Source: Nocardia sp. CC227C
GTDB taxonomy: Bacteria > Actinomycetota > Actinomycetes > Mycobacteriales > Mycobacteriaceae
DNA length: 64,000 nt
NCBI RefSeq assembly: GCF_030767025.1
Contig: NZ_JASITE010000018.1
Location: 62,001-126,000 of the forward strand
Direction of reading: 5' to 3'
Below are positions 9,151-17,163 of the stretch, in pieces. A model generated the notes under the pieces. The model made no database searches, was not told where the DNA came from, and was given only the letters and a program-made list of their open reading frames with translations. The stretch's first letter is position 1; each line of letters opens with the position of its first letter. Made by a program: the position numbers and the translations under genes.

Positions 9151-10715
9151 GCGCCCGCAGGATTCCCGGCGGTACGGCCCTGACACGCTCCCGGACCACG
9201 CGAAAGGCCGACTCCGCCCGGACCGGCGGGCCCGTGTATCTGCGGCGACGACGGCCCGGCGCGGGCATTACCGAGCAGCCAGCGCGGGCCATCACCCTCG
9301 ACGAGGCGGTCGCGGACATCCGTTGCGGGCCGCGAGGTCCGGAGGTCGCCGCCATCTTCGATTTCGGTGGGACGGTCGTACACGGATTCGACCCGCCCTC
9401 GCTCACCCGGCGACTGCTGCGCCGCGACCGCGACCCCGTCGCGGCCGGACTGCTCGGCAGTATCCGCGGCGCCCGCAGCGAGGGCGAATACGAGCGATTC
9501 CTCCAGCACACCATGCACGCCTGGGCCGGGCTGCCGGAGCAGCGGCTCGAGGAACTGGGCGCGACGCTGTTCCAGCGCACCGTCTACGGACACCTGTACC
9601 CGGAAGCCTGGCGGCTGATCCGCGAGCACGAGGCCGCCGGGCACACCCTGGTGCTGGTGAGCTCGCTGACCCGCTTCCAGGTGCGGCCGGCCGCCGATGA
9701 ACTCGGTATCCCCACCGTGCTGTGCACCGCCATGGCCACCCAGGACGGCGTCCTCACCGGCCACGTGGACGGAAAGCCGCTGTGGCGCAACGGCAAAGCC
9801 GACGCGGCGCGGCGCTTCGCCCTCGCCGAGGGCATCGACCTGGAGCGCAGCTGGGTGTACGCCGACAGCGCCGCCGATCTGCCGCTGCTCGGGGTGGCGG
9901 GGCGGCCGGTGGCCGTCAACCCCGATCCCCGCACGGTACTGGAGGCCACCGAGAAGGATTGGCCCATCCTGCATTTCCGGCCCCGCACCACCCCCCGCCC
10001 CACCGACTACGCCCGCACCGCCGCCGGATTCGCGGCGCTGCTCGGGGGCGCGCTGTTCGGGGTGGCGGCCAAGGCGCACACCAAACAGCGCCGGGAGATG
10101 GCGGATTCGCTGCTGAACCACGCCGCCGATTCCACGCTGCGCGGCACCGGGGTGCGGGTGCGTGTGACGGGGCGGGAGCACACCCGCGCACCGCGGCCCG
10201 CGGTGTTCATCTTCAACCACCAGAGCCAGTTCGACATGGTGGTGGTGGCCGAGGTGCTCGGCGGCGGCATCACCGGCATCGCCAAGAAGGAGATCACCCG
10301 CAATCCGATCTTCGGACCGCTCATGCGCTTCGTCGAGGTGACCTTCATCGACCGCGCCGATCCGACGGCGGCCAAGGCCGCGCTGGCTCCGGTGGTGCGG
10401 ACGCTGCGGGGCGGGCTGTCCATCGTCATCTCGCCCGAGGGCACGCGCTCGCGCACGCCGCGGGTGGGTGCCTTCAAGAAGGGCGCGTTCCACATCGCCA
10501 TCCAGTCCGGGGTGCCGATCATTCCCGTGGTCATCCGGAACGCGGGCGAGATCGCCTGGCGCGATTCGGCGGTGGTCCGCAAGGGTGTGGTGGACGTGGC
10601 CGTGCTGCCGCCCATCGACGTGAGCGGGTGGAATCCGGCCGATATGGACGCCGACATCGAACGGGTGCGCCAGCTGTTCGTGGACACCCTGCTGGAGTGG
10701 CCGACGGGCGACTGA
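9147..10715 (+). CDS. plsC: HAD-IB phosphatase-like / 1-acylglycerol-3-phosphate acyltransferase fusion
   Basis: 522 residues, ATG overlapping the plsB stop. The N-terminal half is HAD-like: IFDFGGTVV (~72), a SSLTR motif II region and YADSAADLPLLG for motifs III/IV. The C-terminal half is a PlsC acyltransferase with NHQSQFD (~357, the NHxxxxD box) and SPEGTRS (~430). It would make phosphatidate from lysophosphatidate formed by PlsB. Oddity: the HAD motif I is normally DxDx[TV]; here the second aspartate, the general acid/base, is glycine (D72, G74), so phosphatase activity is doubtful while the acyltransferase looks intact. It converges with the glycosyltransferase gene, leaving only 10 bp. 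Confidence 0.88.
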   Translation: MSARRIPGGTALTRSRTTRKADSARTGGPVYLRRRRPGAGITEQPARAITLDEAVADIRCGPRGPEVAAIFDFGGTVVHGFDPPSLTRRLLRRDRDPVAAGLLGSIRGARSEGEYERFLQHTMHAWAGLPEQRLEELGATLFQRTVYGHLYPEAWRLIREHEAAGHTLVLVSSLTRFQVRPAADELGIPTVLCTAMATQDGVLTGHVDGKPLWRNGKADAARRFALAEGIDLERSWVYADSAADLPLLGVAGRPVAVNPDPRTVLEATEKDWPILHFRPRTTPRPTDYARTAAGFAALLGGALFGVAAKAHTKQRREMADSLLNHAADSTLRGTGVRVRVTGREHTRAPRPAVFIFNHQSQFDMVVVAEVLGGGITGIAKKEITRNPIFGPLMRFVEVTFIDRADPTAAKAALAPVVRTLRGGLSIVISPEGTRSRTPRVGAFKKGAFHIAIQSGVPIIPVVIRNAGEIAWRDSAVVRKGVVDVAVLPPIDVSGWNPADMDADIERVRQLFVDTLLEWPTGD

Positions 10716-10725
10716 ACTCGCTACC

Positions 10726-11445
10726 TCAGAGCCGGCGGCCGAGCAGCAGCTTCCAGGGCATGGCGGCGGATTCCAGCTGCACCTTGAGGCTCATCTTGGA
10801 CGCGCCCTTGGTGCGCTCCTCGAAGCGGATCGGCACCTCGGCGATCCGGATGCCCTTCTTGACCGTGCGGTAGTTCATCTCCACCTGGAACGAGTAGCCG
10901 TTCGACTTGATCGACGACACGTCGATGGCGCGCAGCGTATCGGCCTTCCACGCCTTGAACCCAGCGGTCGCGTCCTTGACGCCCAAGCGCAGAATCAGAT
11001 TCACGTAGAAGTTGGCCCAGGCCGAGAGCGCCTTGCGGTACCACTTCCACTCCTCGGCGGTGGAACCGCCGGGCACGTACCGGGATCCGAGCACCACGCC
11101 CGCGTCGGTGGTCTCCAGCTTCTCCAGCATGGCCGGGATCACCTCGGCCGGGTGTGAGAGGTCGGCGTCCATCTGGATCACCACATCCGCGCCCTCGGCG
11201 AGCGCCCGGGTGATGCCCGCGATGTAGGCGCGGCCCAGACCGTCCTTCTCCGTGCGGTGCAGCACGCCCACGACGCTGGGCAGTTCCGCGGCGAGCTTGT
11301 CGGCGACCTCGCCGGTACCGTCGGGTGAGTTGTCGTCCACGACCAGCACGTGCAGGTCGGACACGGGTAGCGCGGTCAGCCGCTCCACCGCCACCGGCAG
11401 GTTCTCCCGCTCGTTGTAGGTCGGCACCACCACGGTTACCTTCAA
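10726..11445 (-). CDS. ppm1: Polyprenol (dolichol)-phosphate mannose synthase-like GT2 glycosyltransferase
   Basis: 239 residues from a TTG at 11445 that has GGGAGGG 6 nt upstream; a GTG at 11490 gives a longer form with a weak RBS. GT2 fold signatures: VVVPTYNERENL, VVDDNSPDGTG, the metal/GDP-binding QMDADLSHP (DxD) and SRYVPGG. This is the DPM1 type that transfers mannose from GDP-mannose to polyprenyl phosphate, the donor for lipomannan and lipoarabinomannan. No acyltransferase domain is fused, unlike M. tuberculosis Ppm1. LmeA elsewhere in the window acts in the same envelope pathway. Confidence 0.82.
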   Translation of the reverse strand: MKVTVVVPTYNERENLPVAVERLTALPVSDLHVLVVDDNSPDGTGEVADKLAAELPSVVGVLHRTEKDGLGRAYIAGITRALAEGADVVIQMDADLSHPAEVIPAMLEKLETTDAGVVLGSRYVPGGSTAEEWKWYRKALSAWANFYVNLILRLGVKDATAGFKAWKADTLRAIDVSSIKSNGYSFQVEMNYRTVKKGIRIAEVPIRFEERTKGASKMSLKVQLESAAMPWKLLLGRRL

Positions 11446-11578
11446 GGCTCGCCCTCCCGCTCGATTCCGGCCCGTACGCGCGCGCGGCACGGGCGGGCAT
11501 TCGTCGTTTCTGCTCCCGAAACGGTACTTGATTCACCTGAGGGATGAGTGAGCGCACCGGCAACCGTGGGAAATGGGC

Positions 11579-11755
11579 TCAATCCTCGGCTTCGTCGGCC
11601 GCTTTGTTCCGCGCCCTGGCGATCTCCAAAGCCCGCTCCGCCGTTGCCTTATCGGGGTAGGGACCCATCCGTTCGCCCACCCAGTGCTGCTTGCCCTGTT
11701 CCGCCCGGTGGTGTTTCAGGCAGTAGTACCACTGATCATCGGAGTTGTCGGCCAT
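11579..11755 (-). CDS. Small conserved actinobacterial protein (58 aa)
   Basis: 58-residue acidic/basic protein starting MADNSDDQWYYCLKHHRAEQ, with a GPYPDKATAERALE segment and a charged C-terminal helix. WYYCLKH followed by a 'GP[YF]xTxxEAExAL' stretch is a pattern I recognise from short hypothetical proteins common in actinobacteria; no function is established to my knowledge. GGTGGG lies 13 nt upstream of the ATG. It is next to the mannosyltransferase gene on the same strand, separated by 133 bp. Confidence 0.6.
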   Translation of the reverse strand: MADNSDDQWYYCLKHHRAEQGKQHWVGERMGPYPDKATAERALEIARARNKAADEAED

Positions 11756-11928
11756 GCCTCCAGCATCCCACCGCGATCACGGCGGCGGATGTGAAACACG
11801 CGGCAGTACGGCGCGCCCGTCAATTCGAAATCTCGAAATGAAAAACTCGCCGTGACAGCTACGGCCTGGATAACCCGGAAACGAACAATGGGTGTTGCAC
11901 ACCGTGTGTGCAACACCCATCCGAACTG

Positions 11929-12002
11929 TGGCCAAGGCCGGGATCGAACCGGCGACCTTCCGCTTTTCAGGCGGACGCTCGTACCAACTGAGCTACCTGG
12001 CC
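11929..12002 (-). tRNA. tRNA-Phe(GAA)
   Basis: Cloverleaf on the minus strand: acceptor GGCCAGG/CTTGGCC, D-arm AGCTCAGTTGGTACGAGC, anticodon loop CTGAAAA (GAA), T-loop GTTCGATCC. CCA is not encoded. Confidence 0.95.
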
Positions 12003-12038
12003 GGAGGCACCCGTACCGAATGCCAAGCTGTAGTCTTG

Positions 12039-12112
12039 CGACCCTGACGGGACTCGAACCCGCGACCTCCGCCGTGACAGGGCGGCGCGCTAACCAACTG
12101 CGCCACAGGGCC
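12039..12112 (-). tRNA. tRNA-Asp(GTC)
   Basis: Acceptor GGCCCTG/CAGGGTC with discriminator G, anticodon loop CTGTCAC (GTC), T-loop GTTCGAGTC. Middle member of the Glu-Asp-Phe cluster. Confidence 0.95.
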
Positions 12113-12146
12113 TTGCTTGCTCCTCCAGCGGTGTTTCCACCACTGG

Positions 12147-12219
12147 TACCCCCTACGGGATTCGAACCCGCGCTACCGCCTTGAAAGGGCGGCGTCCTAG
12201 GCCGCTAGACGAAGGGGGC
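12147..12219 (-). tRNA. tRNA-Glu(TTC)
   Basis: Acceptor GCCCCCT/AGGGGGT, discriminator A and encoded CCA. Anticodon loop CTTTCAA (TTC). First gene of the minus-strand tRNA cluster. Confidence 0.95.
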
Positions 12220-12311
12220 CCGCCGGATGTCTCCGGACCGTTTGCTCAACGGCTTCCGTTGGGAGCGGAGATAGCTTATGACAGCTCGCCGCTTATTCCC
12301 AAATCTGCTGG

Positions 12312-12977
12312 TCAGGGTGTCAAATTAAGATCCTCCAGCCGGGCGTTGACCCGCCAGCCCACGCGACGGAACTCCTCGGACCACTCCGGGGTGGCCGTCG
12401 CCTCGATGATCACCTCGAGCGCCTCACGGAACCGGGAACGCAGATCCCCCGGGCCGCCGAGCACATCCGCGATGTAGCGCTGGCCCGCCAGGGCGGCGGC
12501 CAGCGTGCGGGTGAAGCGGTCCGGATCGGCGTCCGGCCGCAGCTGCTTGTGCTCGATCGCCCGCACCGCGAGCAGCCGGATGGCGCGGCCGAGAATGCGA
12601 CCGCCGCCCGCCTGGATGTCCCGGTAGAACTCCGGTTCGATGATGAGCCGGAACTCAGCCTGGATGATGATGTCGTTCTCCAGGCGCAACGCGATCTCGT
12701 CGACCATCCCGTGCAGGATGTCGAGCGGACCGAGATCGCCTCGGGTGAGCCATCTTTCGGTGGACGCGCGGTAGCGGTCCACAGCCGCTTCCAAGACCGC
12801 GCGCGCGAGATCCTCCTTGGAGTCGAAGTGGAAGTACATGGCGCCCTTGGTGGCGCGGGAACCTTCCAATATGCGGTTGAGCGATGCAGCGGCATAGCCG
12901 CTCTTCCCGAACTCAACGGCGGCGGACCTGATGATCGCCGCACGTGTCCGGCGGGCCCGCTCTTGCTGCCGTGCCAT
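12312..12977 (-). CDS. TetR-family regulator resembling gamma-butyrolactone receptors (ScbR/ArpA type)
   Basis: 221 residues from ATG 12977 (MARQQERARRTRAAII; GGAGG 9 nt upstream). N-terminal TetR helix-turn-helix with ATKGAMYFHFDSKEDLARAVL, very close in wording to ScbR/ArpA-type autoregulator receptors (TKGALYFHF.SKEDLA), followed by an all-helical ligand domain. In Streptomyces such proteins bind butyrolactones and repress targets at AT-richer palindromes. Two candidate operators lie just upstream. No butyrolactone synthase (AfsA-like) gene is visible here, so ligand and targets are unknown. A generic TetR repressor of other function is possible. Confidence 0.75.
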   Translation of the reverse strand: MARQQERARRTRAAIIRSAAVEFGKSGYAAASLNRILEGSRATKGAMYFHFDSKEDLARAVLEAAVDRYRASTERWLTRGDLGPLDILHGMVDEIALRLENDIIIQAEFRLIIEPEFYRDIQAGGGRILGRAIRLLAVRAIEHKQLRPDADPDRFTRTLAAALAGQRYIADVLGGPGDLRSRFREALEVIIEATATPEWSEEFRRVGWRVNARLEDLNLTP

Positions 12978-13095
12978 GCTCGAAACGCCTCCGAAGCTAG
13001 CTAACCGCCGTTGCGCCATTCTCCACGGTGAGAACAGCCATCCGGCGCAAAGTTACGTGTCTTTCAAATACTTCAGAACGGGCTTGCGCCCGAAT

Positions 13096-13148
13096 TACCA
13101 AACTTGTGGTACGAAAAAGCGCGAAAAACTTGAAACACACCAACTGGT
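13096..13148. promoter_or_regulatory. Pair of palindromes upstream of the TetR gene
   Basis: TACCAAACTTGTGGTA (13096-13111; 5-bp arms, 6-nt centre) and ACCAACTGGT (13139-13148) lie 118-171 bp upstream of the regulator in an AT-richer stretch. Both carry ACCA...TGGT half-sites, as expected for dyad operators; autoregulation is inferred. Confidence 0.4.
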
Positions 13149-13160
13149 ATAGTTTTTCCC

Positions 13161-13194
13161 GCCCGGGTGCGCCGCAGGGGGTGCGCACCCGGGC
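13161..13194. terminator. Strong GC hairpin
   Basis: 12-bp perfect stem (13161-13172 with 13183-13194) and 10-nt loop, directly after the operator region. It could end a transcript or act as an attenuator; no gene is apparent on either side. Confidence 0.4.
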
Positions 13195-14135
13195 GTTCAC
13201 GTCGTCTGGTCGCCTCCCGCTGCCTCTCTTCTGGAGCCGCGATCGGCCAGACCGGTCGCGACACGTTCGGGCACATCAACGATAAGCCGAATCCCGTGCC
13301 GCCGGGGCAATCCCGGTTCTTCGGGAATTCACCAGTCGGTCACCGTACCCGGAAAGCGCACTCCGCGTGGTGTGTACCGGAAAGTCAGTTAGCCAGAACG
13401 TCCCCTATCTCGTTCCGCAATTCCGCAGCAACCGGTTGGGCGATTGGTCCGGAAGGACGAATTCACCCTTATCTCACGGAGGTTCGACCCGCCCGCCGAC
13501 CCCGCCGCGACCGCCCGCGCACGGACCCTGTCGCCGCCACCGCGCCGCCGCCCGCCCGGCGCCGCCCCCGCCCGGTTACCACACCCCCCACCAATTACAT
13601 TGCCACACATCACGATTGGATGATATTCGGAGGACTGCCAGCTGAATCAATCTGGGTGTCAATACGATTGCCAGTCCCTCCGACCGGCCCCCACCCAACC
13701 ACCGCGCGCCCCGGCGCAACCCGCCACGACAGCACGGCGCCCACCCGCGGCGATCATCCGGAACGGGGATCGAGCCGGATAGCCGCGACACAGCCCCGTC
13801 CACACTGGTTCACCGCCGAGGGTATCCCCGATCGCTCCCCCATTCACCCCGAAGCACCCACCCTGCCCCACGCACCTCTTCCCCCCTGCCCCACGCCAGC
13901 CGGAACCCCCGACCGCGCGAACCGGCCGATCAGACCCCCGACGGGGCCACCCGGGTACGCCGGACTCCGACGCCCACTGCCCCACGCCGCCGGCTCCGCC
14001 CCACGCAACCCACCGCCCCGCACCCCCGCAGACCACCCGCTCAACTGCCATGACCTGCACAAACATCCGGAGCTAACCACCAACCGGATACTCGGTTAAC
14101 ACTTCCCTGGCGCGCACATTAAACTGGCCTCCCGC
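13195..14135. other. Intergenic stretch with no supported gene
   Basis: About 940 bp between the TetR upstream region and the split tRNA-Lys. A long open frame on the plus strand (13167-14099) is Pro/Arg-rich with no recognisable domain or RBS, typical of fortuitous high-GC reading frames. A short imperfect inverted repeat (GGAGGACTG ... CAGTCCCTCC, ~13630-13683) is the only structure I see. Confidence 0.6.
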
Positions 14136-14178
14136 GCCCCTATAGCTCAGTTGGTAGAGCTACGGACTTTTAATCCGC
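14136..14178 (+). pseudogene. Split chromosomal tRNA-Lys(TTT), 5' half
   Basis: Acceptor 5' strand GCCCCTA, a complete D-arm and the full anticodon arm (loop CTTTTAA), after which the sequence stops matching a tRNA. The missing variable and T arms and acceptor 3' strand are found at 33073-33119. Joining the two parts through the shared 17-mer restores a complete tRNA-Lys with GCCCCTA/TGGGGGC acceptor; the first anticodon-stem pair would be A-C. The DNA following the core does not rebuild a T-arm, so this copy should not yield a working tRNA. Confidence 0.9.
14162..14178 (+). repeat. attL core
   Basis: 17-bp direct repeat ACGGACTTTTAATCCGC equal to 33073-33089 and covering the whole anticodon arm of the host tRNA-Lys. 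Crossover is probably inside the anticodon loop. Confidence 0.92.
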
Positions 14179-14215
14179 GAGTATCAACGCTCCCACCTGC
14201 GAAAACGCTAGAATA

Positions 14216-14235
14216 ATGGGGCAGTCATGGGGCAG
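14216..14235 (+). promoter_or_regulatory. Candidate integrase arm sites, left end
   Basis: Two copies of ATGGGGCAG starting at 14216 and 14227 (11-bp spacing). The same heptamer TGGGGCA recurs, also 11-bp phased, at 14375-14392 (inverted) and near attR. Confidence 0.6.
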
Positions 14236-14243
14236 AGACGACG

Positions 14244-14267
14244 AAGGGGCACCCGTAGGTGCCCCTT
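14244..14267. terminator. Hairpin downstream of the element tRNA-Lys
   Basis: 10-bp perfect stem (14244-14253 with 14258-14267), loop CGTA, 9 bp beyond the 3' CCA of the tRNA on its strand. Confidence 0.5.
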
Positions 14268-14278
14268 GACAAGCGTGG

Positions 14279-14351
14279 TGCCCCCTGTAGGACTCGAACC
14301 TACGACCTAGTGATTAAAAGTCACCAGCTCTACCAACTGAGCTAAAGGGGC
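14279..14351 (-). tRNA. Element-borne tRNA-Lys(TTT)
   Basis: Complete cloverleaf: acceptor GCCCCTT/AGGGGGC, D-arm AGCTCAGTTGGTAGAGCT, anticodon stem GGTGA/TCACT with loop CTTTTAA (anticodon TTT), variable AGGTC, T-arm GTAGG-TTCGAGT-CCTAC, discriminator A and an encoded CCA at 14276-14278. It differs from the split host gene in acceptor, anticodon and T stems, so it is not a simple duplicate of attB. It has the same anticodon as the gene the element interrupts and so can supply the lost decoding function. Confidence 0.95.
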
Positions 14352-14373
14352 TTAGCGGGGACAAGACTACAAC

Positions 14374-14393
14374 ATGCCCCACGCATGCCCCAC
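14374..14393 (-). promoter_or_regulatory. Inverted TGGGGCA pair ahead of the integrase
   Basis: ATGCCCCAC at 14374 and 14385 (reverse complement of GTGGGGCAT), again with 11-bp spacing. Located between the element tRNA and the integrase RBS, so occupancy could also repress int. Confidence 0.55.
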
Positions 14394-14420
14394 ATCGTTA
14401 TCGATGGAGGCACGACCGAG

Positions 14421-15533
14421 ATGGCATGGGCCGAGAAGCTTCCCAACGGCCGGTACAGAGGCGTCTACCGCGGCGCCAGGGGCGAGAAGCGGCGCGTGCC
14501 GGGCACATACGCCAGGAAGGCGGATGCGGCTCGAGATGCGTCCGCAGAGGAGCGCAAGCAGCGGCGGTCACCCTCCCCCGCCGACGCCGGGAAGCTCACG
14601 TGGGGCGAGTGGGAACCGCAGTGGCAAGCCAGCAGGATTGTGGCGAAGAGCACAGATCGTTCCGACCAAGGGCGGCTGCGCGACCACGTCCGCCCGCAGT
14701 GGGAGTCGGTTGCGATGCGCAACATAACGACCGACACGATCCAACGATGGGTGACTGATCTCACACGGGACGGCATGGCGCCGTCGACGGTCGCCAAGTG
14801 CTACTACCTGCTCAGCTCATCGATGAAGGCAGCGCACAAGGCGAAGGTGATCGACGCGAATCCGTGCAAAGGGGTCGTTCTGCCCAAACCAGGCCCGATG
14901 CCCGAGCGCTACCTGGATGACAGCGAAATTTCAGCAATCAAGGCGTCACTGACCGAGTTCGATCAGTTGATCGTCGACGTCCTACTCGGCACCGGGATGC
15001 GGCTCGGGGAAGCGATGGGCTTGCACTGGGAAAACGTGGACCTCAAGCGGAAAACGATCTCTGTCGAATGGGCGTTCGATCCCGTAGAGCAGGAGATGAA
15101 GGCGCCCAAGGATCATGAGCGACGGGTGATCCCTATCGGCGCGAGCCTGAGCCAGCAGTTGCACAGGCACCTTTCGCATGCCGGCGTAGGCAAACCTGCG
15201 CCTCGACCGGTGAGATACCCGCGCAGTGCTCGCGTCCGCTCCGGCCTCGTCCTCGCTCACGTCCAAGGGCGGCCGTTCGACCCGTCGAACCTCCGGAACC
15301 GATTCGACGCGTCGGTCCGGATCGCACACGTAGGCAAGGGCAAGCACAGACACTCGATCGGCCATGTTCGGCTCCACGACCTTCGCCACACCTACGCCAG
15401 CCGACTGCTTGAGAGCGGCATCCAGATCGAAGAAGTATCCCGGCTACTCGGCCACGCGAGCATCACCACGACCATGCGGTACGCCCATCGCTCAAGATCC
15501 CAGTGGGACGACGTACGCACAGCGTTGGGCTGA
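14421..15533 (+). CDS. int: Tyrosine recombinase / integrase
   Basis: 370 residues from ATG 14421 (GGAGG 10 nt upstream); an ATG at 14385 is in frame but lies inside a repeat. The N-terminal part has an arm-binding-like segment (GRYRGVYRGARGEKR) and a SAM-like core-binding region. The catalytic domain shows TGMRLGEAMGLHW (Arg ~194), HDLRHTYASRLLESG (HxxR ~318-321), LLGHASITTTMRYAH with nucleophile Tyr354. The gene points away from attL, and the enzyme should recombine the 17-bp core in the tRNA-Lys anticodon arm with attP. It is the phage/ICE integrase class rather than XerC/D, given its place at the element end. Confidence 0.95.
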   Translation: MAWAEKLPNGRYRGVYRGARGEKRRVPGTYARKADAARDASAEERKQRRSPSPADAGKLTWGEWEPQWQASRIVAKSTDRSDQGRLRDHVRPQWESVAMRNITTDTIQRWVTDLTRDGMAPSTVAKCYYLLSSSMKAAHKAKVIDANPCKGVVLPKPGPMPERYLDDSEISAIKASLTEFDQLIVDVLLGTGMRLGEAMGLHWENVDLKRKTISVEWAFDPVEQEMKAPKDHERRVIPIGASLSQQLHRHLSHAGVGKPAPRPVRYPRSARVRSGLVLAHVQGRPFDPSNLRNRFDASVRIAHVGKGKHRHSIGHVRLHDLRHTYASRLLESGIQIEEVSRLLGHASITTTMRYAHRSRSQWDDVRTALG

Positions 15534-15667
15534 GGTGACCGAATCTGCCAACCTTATGACCGTCGCTGCCAACCGATCTGGACCTGGTCTCTGGCCGTAT
15601 TGGGTCTGCTGTGGGTCGTGGTATGGATTGCGGGCGCCCACGAAGAAGATCGGAAAGGGGGGCGCGG

Positions 15668-16243
15668 TTGATTCCCGCGTTCGACCAAACGACCGGCCAA
15701 ATCCCACCGGGCCGGTATACCTGCACGCTCGGGGAGGTTGAGGAGCGATTGGTCGCGGCGGAAGAGTTCGAGACATCGACCACGCGGCGGGACTTGTTCG
15801 TGGGGCTGCTCAAGTACCTCGCAGACTGGGAGGAAGCGGCCGAGAGGCTCCGATTCTCGTCGTCGTTGCTACGTTCGTTCTGGATCGCGGGCAGCTTCGC
15901 ATCCCGCAAGCTCGACCCCCGCGATATCGATATCACACCCGTGGTCGACGGCGTTCTCGCAGATGAGGCATGCGGCAAACCAGGATCGAAAAGAATTCGA
16001 GATCTCACCCAACACCGGGACGGAATCAAGAGGTTGTACGGTCTGGAGGTGTTTCCTCTCCGCTGGTTCCCCGTGGTGCAGCCGCATCGTGCGGATGCTG
16101 TGCTCAGCGGTGACCAGCAGGCATACCTTCACGACCGCGGCCGTCTTGACGATTGGTGGGAACGCTGCCGGATTGACGGATCTGACATACCCTCGGTAGA
16201 AAGCTGTAGCAGCCGCCGAGGCTATCTGGAGGTTCGGCTGTGA
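15668..16243 (+). CDS. Nucleotidyltransferase-like protein (DUF6932-type)
   Basis: 191 residues from TTG 15668 (AAAGGGGGG 5 nt upstream; an ATG at 15611 would add 19 residues). It begins LIPAFDQTTGQIPPGRYTCTLGEVEERL, the opening I associate with DUF6932 proteins. Residues 75-88, GSFASRKLDPRDID, fit the polymerase-beta nucleotidyltransferase motif G-S-x(9)-D-x-D (D86 and D88 as metal ligands). Members of this fold include MNT/AbiEii-type toxins, CCA-adding enzymes and antibiotic modifiers; which applies here is unknown. The TGTGA overlap with the next gene implies that the two proteins are made together. Its position beside the integrase is typical of accessory or defence cargo. Confidence 0.7.
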   Translation: MIPAFDQTTGQIPPGRYTCTLGEVEERLVAAEEFETSTTRRDLFVGLLKYLADWEEAAERLRFSSSLLRSFWIAGSFASRKLDPRDIDITPVVDGVLADEACGKPGSKRIRDLTQHRDGIKRLYGLEVFPLRWFPVVQPHRADAVLSGDQQAYLHDRGRLDDWWERCRIDGSDIPSVESCSSRRGYLEVRL

Positions 16244-17163
16244 GCGTCCGTGAACAGTATGCGCATCTCTTACAAGGCCGTGAACCTGCTCGCAATCTGG
16301 ACGAGGTGGACGACGAGCCTGCCTCGTCATACCTGCGCGCAGCAATGTTCGCAGGTCTACGCCAGTTCGAGCCTGCCGCGTCCCTTCCCGGGTTTGCCAG
16401 CATTCGCTTGCTCGGCGAGCGCTTCCACGACGGGTTGTTCGACTCGTATGCAGCGGAGATCTTCACTCAGCTCGATCGCGAGGTTCGGGCAGCTGCTCCA
16501 GCCGACGTCGCCAACCAGCTCACGTTCGGGTTCCGTCAGGTGGAGCAAGGCAGCGTGGTACTTCCGCTCGCCTCATTTGCTGCTGACTCTCCATCAGAGG
16601 GCGAGCTGGATGTCGCCGTGCCCTCACCACTTGAGCTCGCGCTGGTTCGTGTTCTGAATTTGCATGATCTACTGGAACACCCCACTATCCCTGACGCGTG
16701 GGCCGCTCCCGTACTCAGTGGCGTTCCGACAGACCTCGCTCATCGGCTGAGGCTGCTGGTTGAGTCGCTCGACAAGGCAGATGCTGGGATCGAGATCGAT
16801 TTGTCTCAACACGACGGTCGACGGCGGCAATCGAGACTCACCACCCGCGGACGCAGCCGCGCAAACCGCCTATTCGAACCCCGGAGTACCAGCGACGAGG
16901 TCGAAGTAAAAGCTGGGTCCCTCGCAGGCGTTACGCTCGGCGACGAGTTCGCGCAGGTGCAACTGCGCCAGAACAAGCGAAAGACCGAGATCGTTCGGGT
17001 ACCCACCAACGAAGCAAAGATGCTTCCCTGGGATGTGTACTTGCGGATCGAAGTACGGACTGTCAAGAGTTCTGACAGCTTCGGTGAACGGAAGCGGACC
17101 GAGCATCAGTTCATACGCGTGCTGTCTCATGGAGATCCGTTACCCGATACGGGCGGTGCATAG
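16240..17163 (+). CDS. Uncharacterised protein coupled to the nucleotidyltransferase-like gene
   Basis: 307 residues, GTG start overlapping the upstream stop by 4 nt. I do not recognise the family. The N-terminal ~190 residues look mainly helical and acidic (LRAAMFAGLRQF, LELALVRVLNLHDLLEH); a basic stretch (DGRRRQSRLTTRGRSRANR) follows, then a beta-rich C-terminal ~85 residues (GVTLGDEFAQVQLRQNKRK ... YLRIEVRTVKSS). No signal peptide or membrane segment. Translational coupling suggests a partner, such as an antitoxin, effector or sensor, for the nucleotidyltransferase-like protein; this is inference. Base composition appears lower in GC than the flanking host genes. Confidence 0.65.
   Translation: MSVREQYAHLLQGREPARNLDEVDDEPASSYLRAAMFAGLRQFEPAASLPGFASIRLLGERFHDGLFDSYAAEIFTQLDREVRAAAPADVANQLTFGFRQVEQGSVVLPLASFAADSPSEGELDVAVPSPLELALVRVLNLHDLLEHPTIPDAWAAPVLSGVPTDLAHRLRLLVESLDKADAGIEIDLSQHDGRRRQSRLTTRGRSRANRLFEPRSTSDEVEVKAGSLAGVTLGDEFAQVQLRQNKRKTEIVRVPTNEAKMLPWDVYLRIEVRTVKSSDSFGERKRTEHQFIRVLSHGDPLPDTGGA

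Noticed and set aside
13167..14099. 310-codon open frame left of the element
   Set aside because: Pro/Arg-rich, no domain, no RBS, and typical of stop-poor high-GC intergenic sequence.
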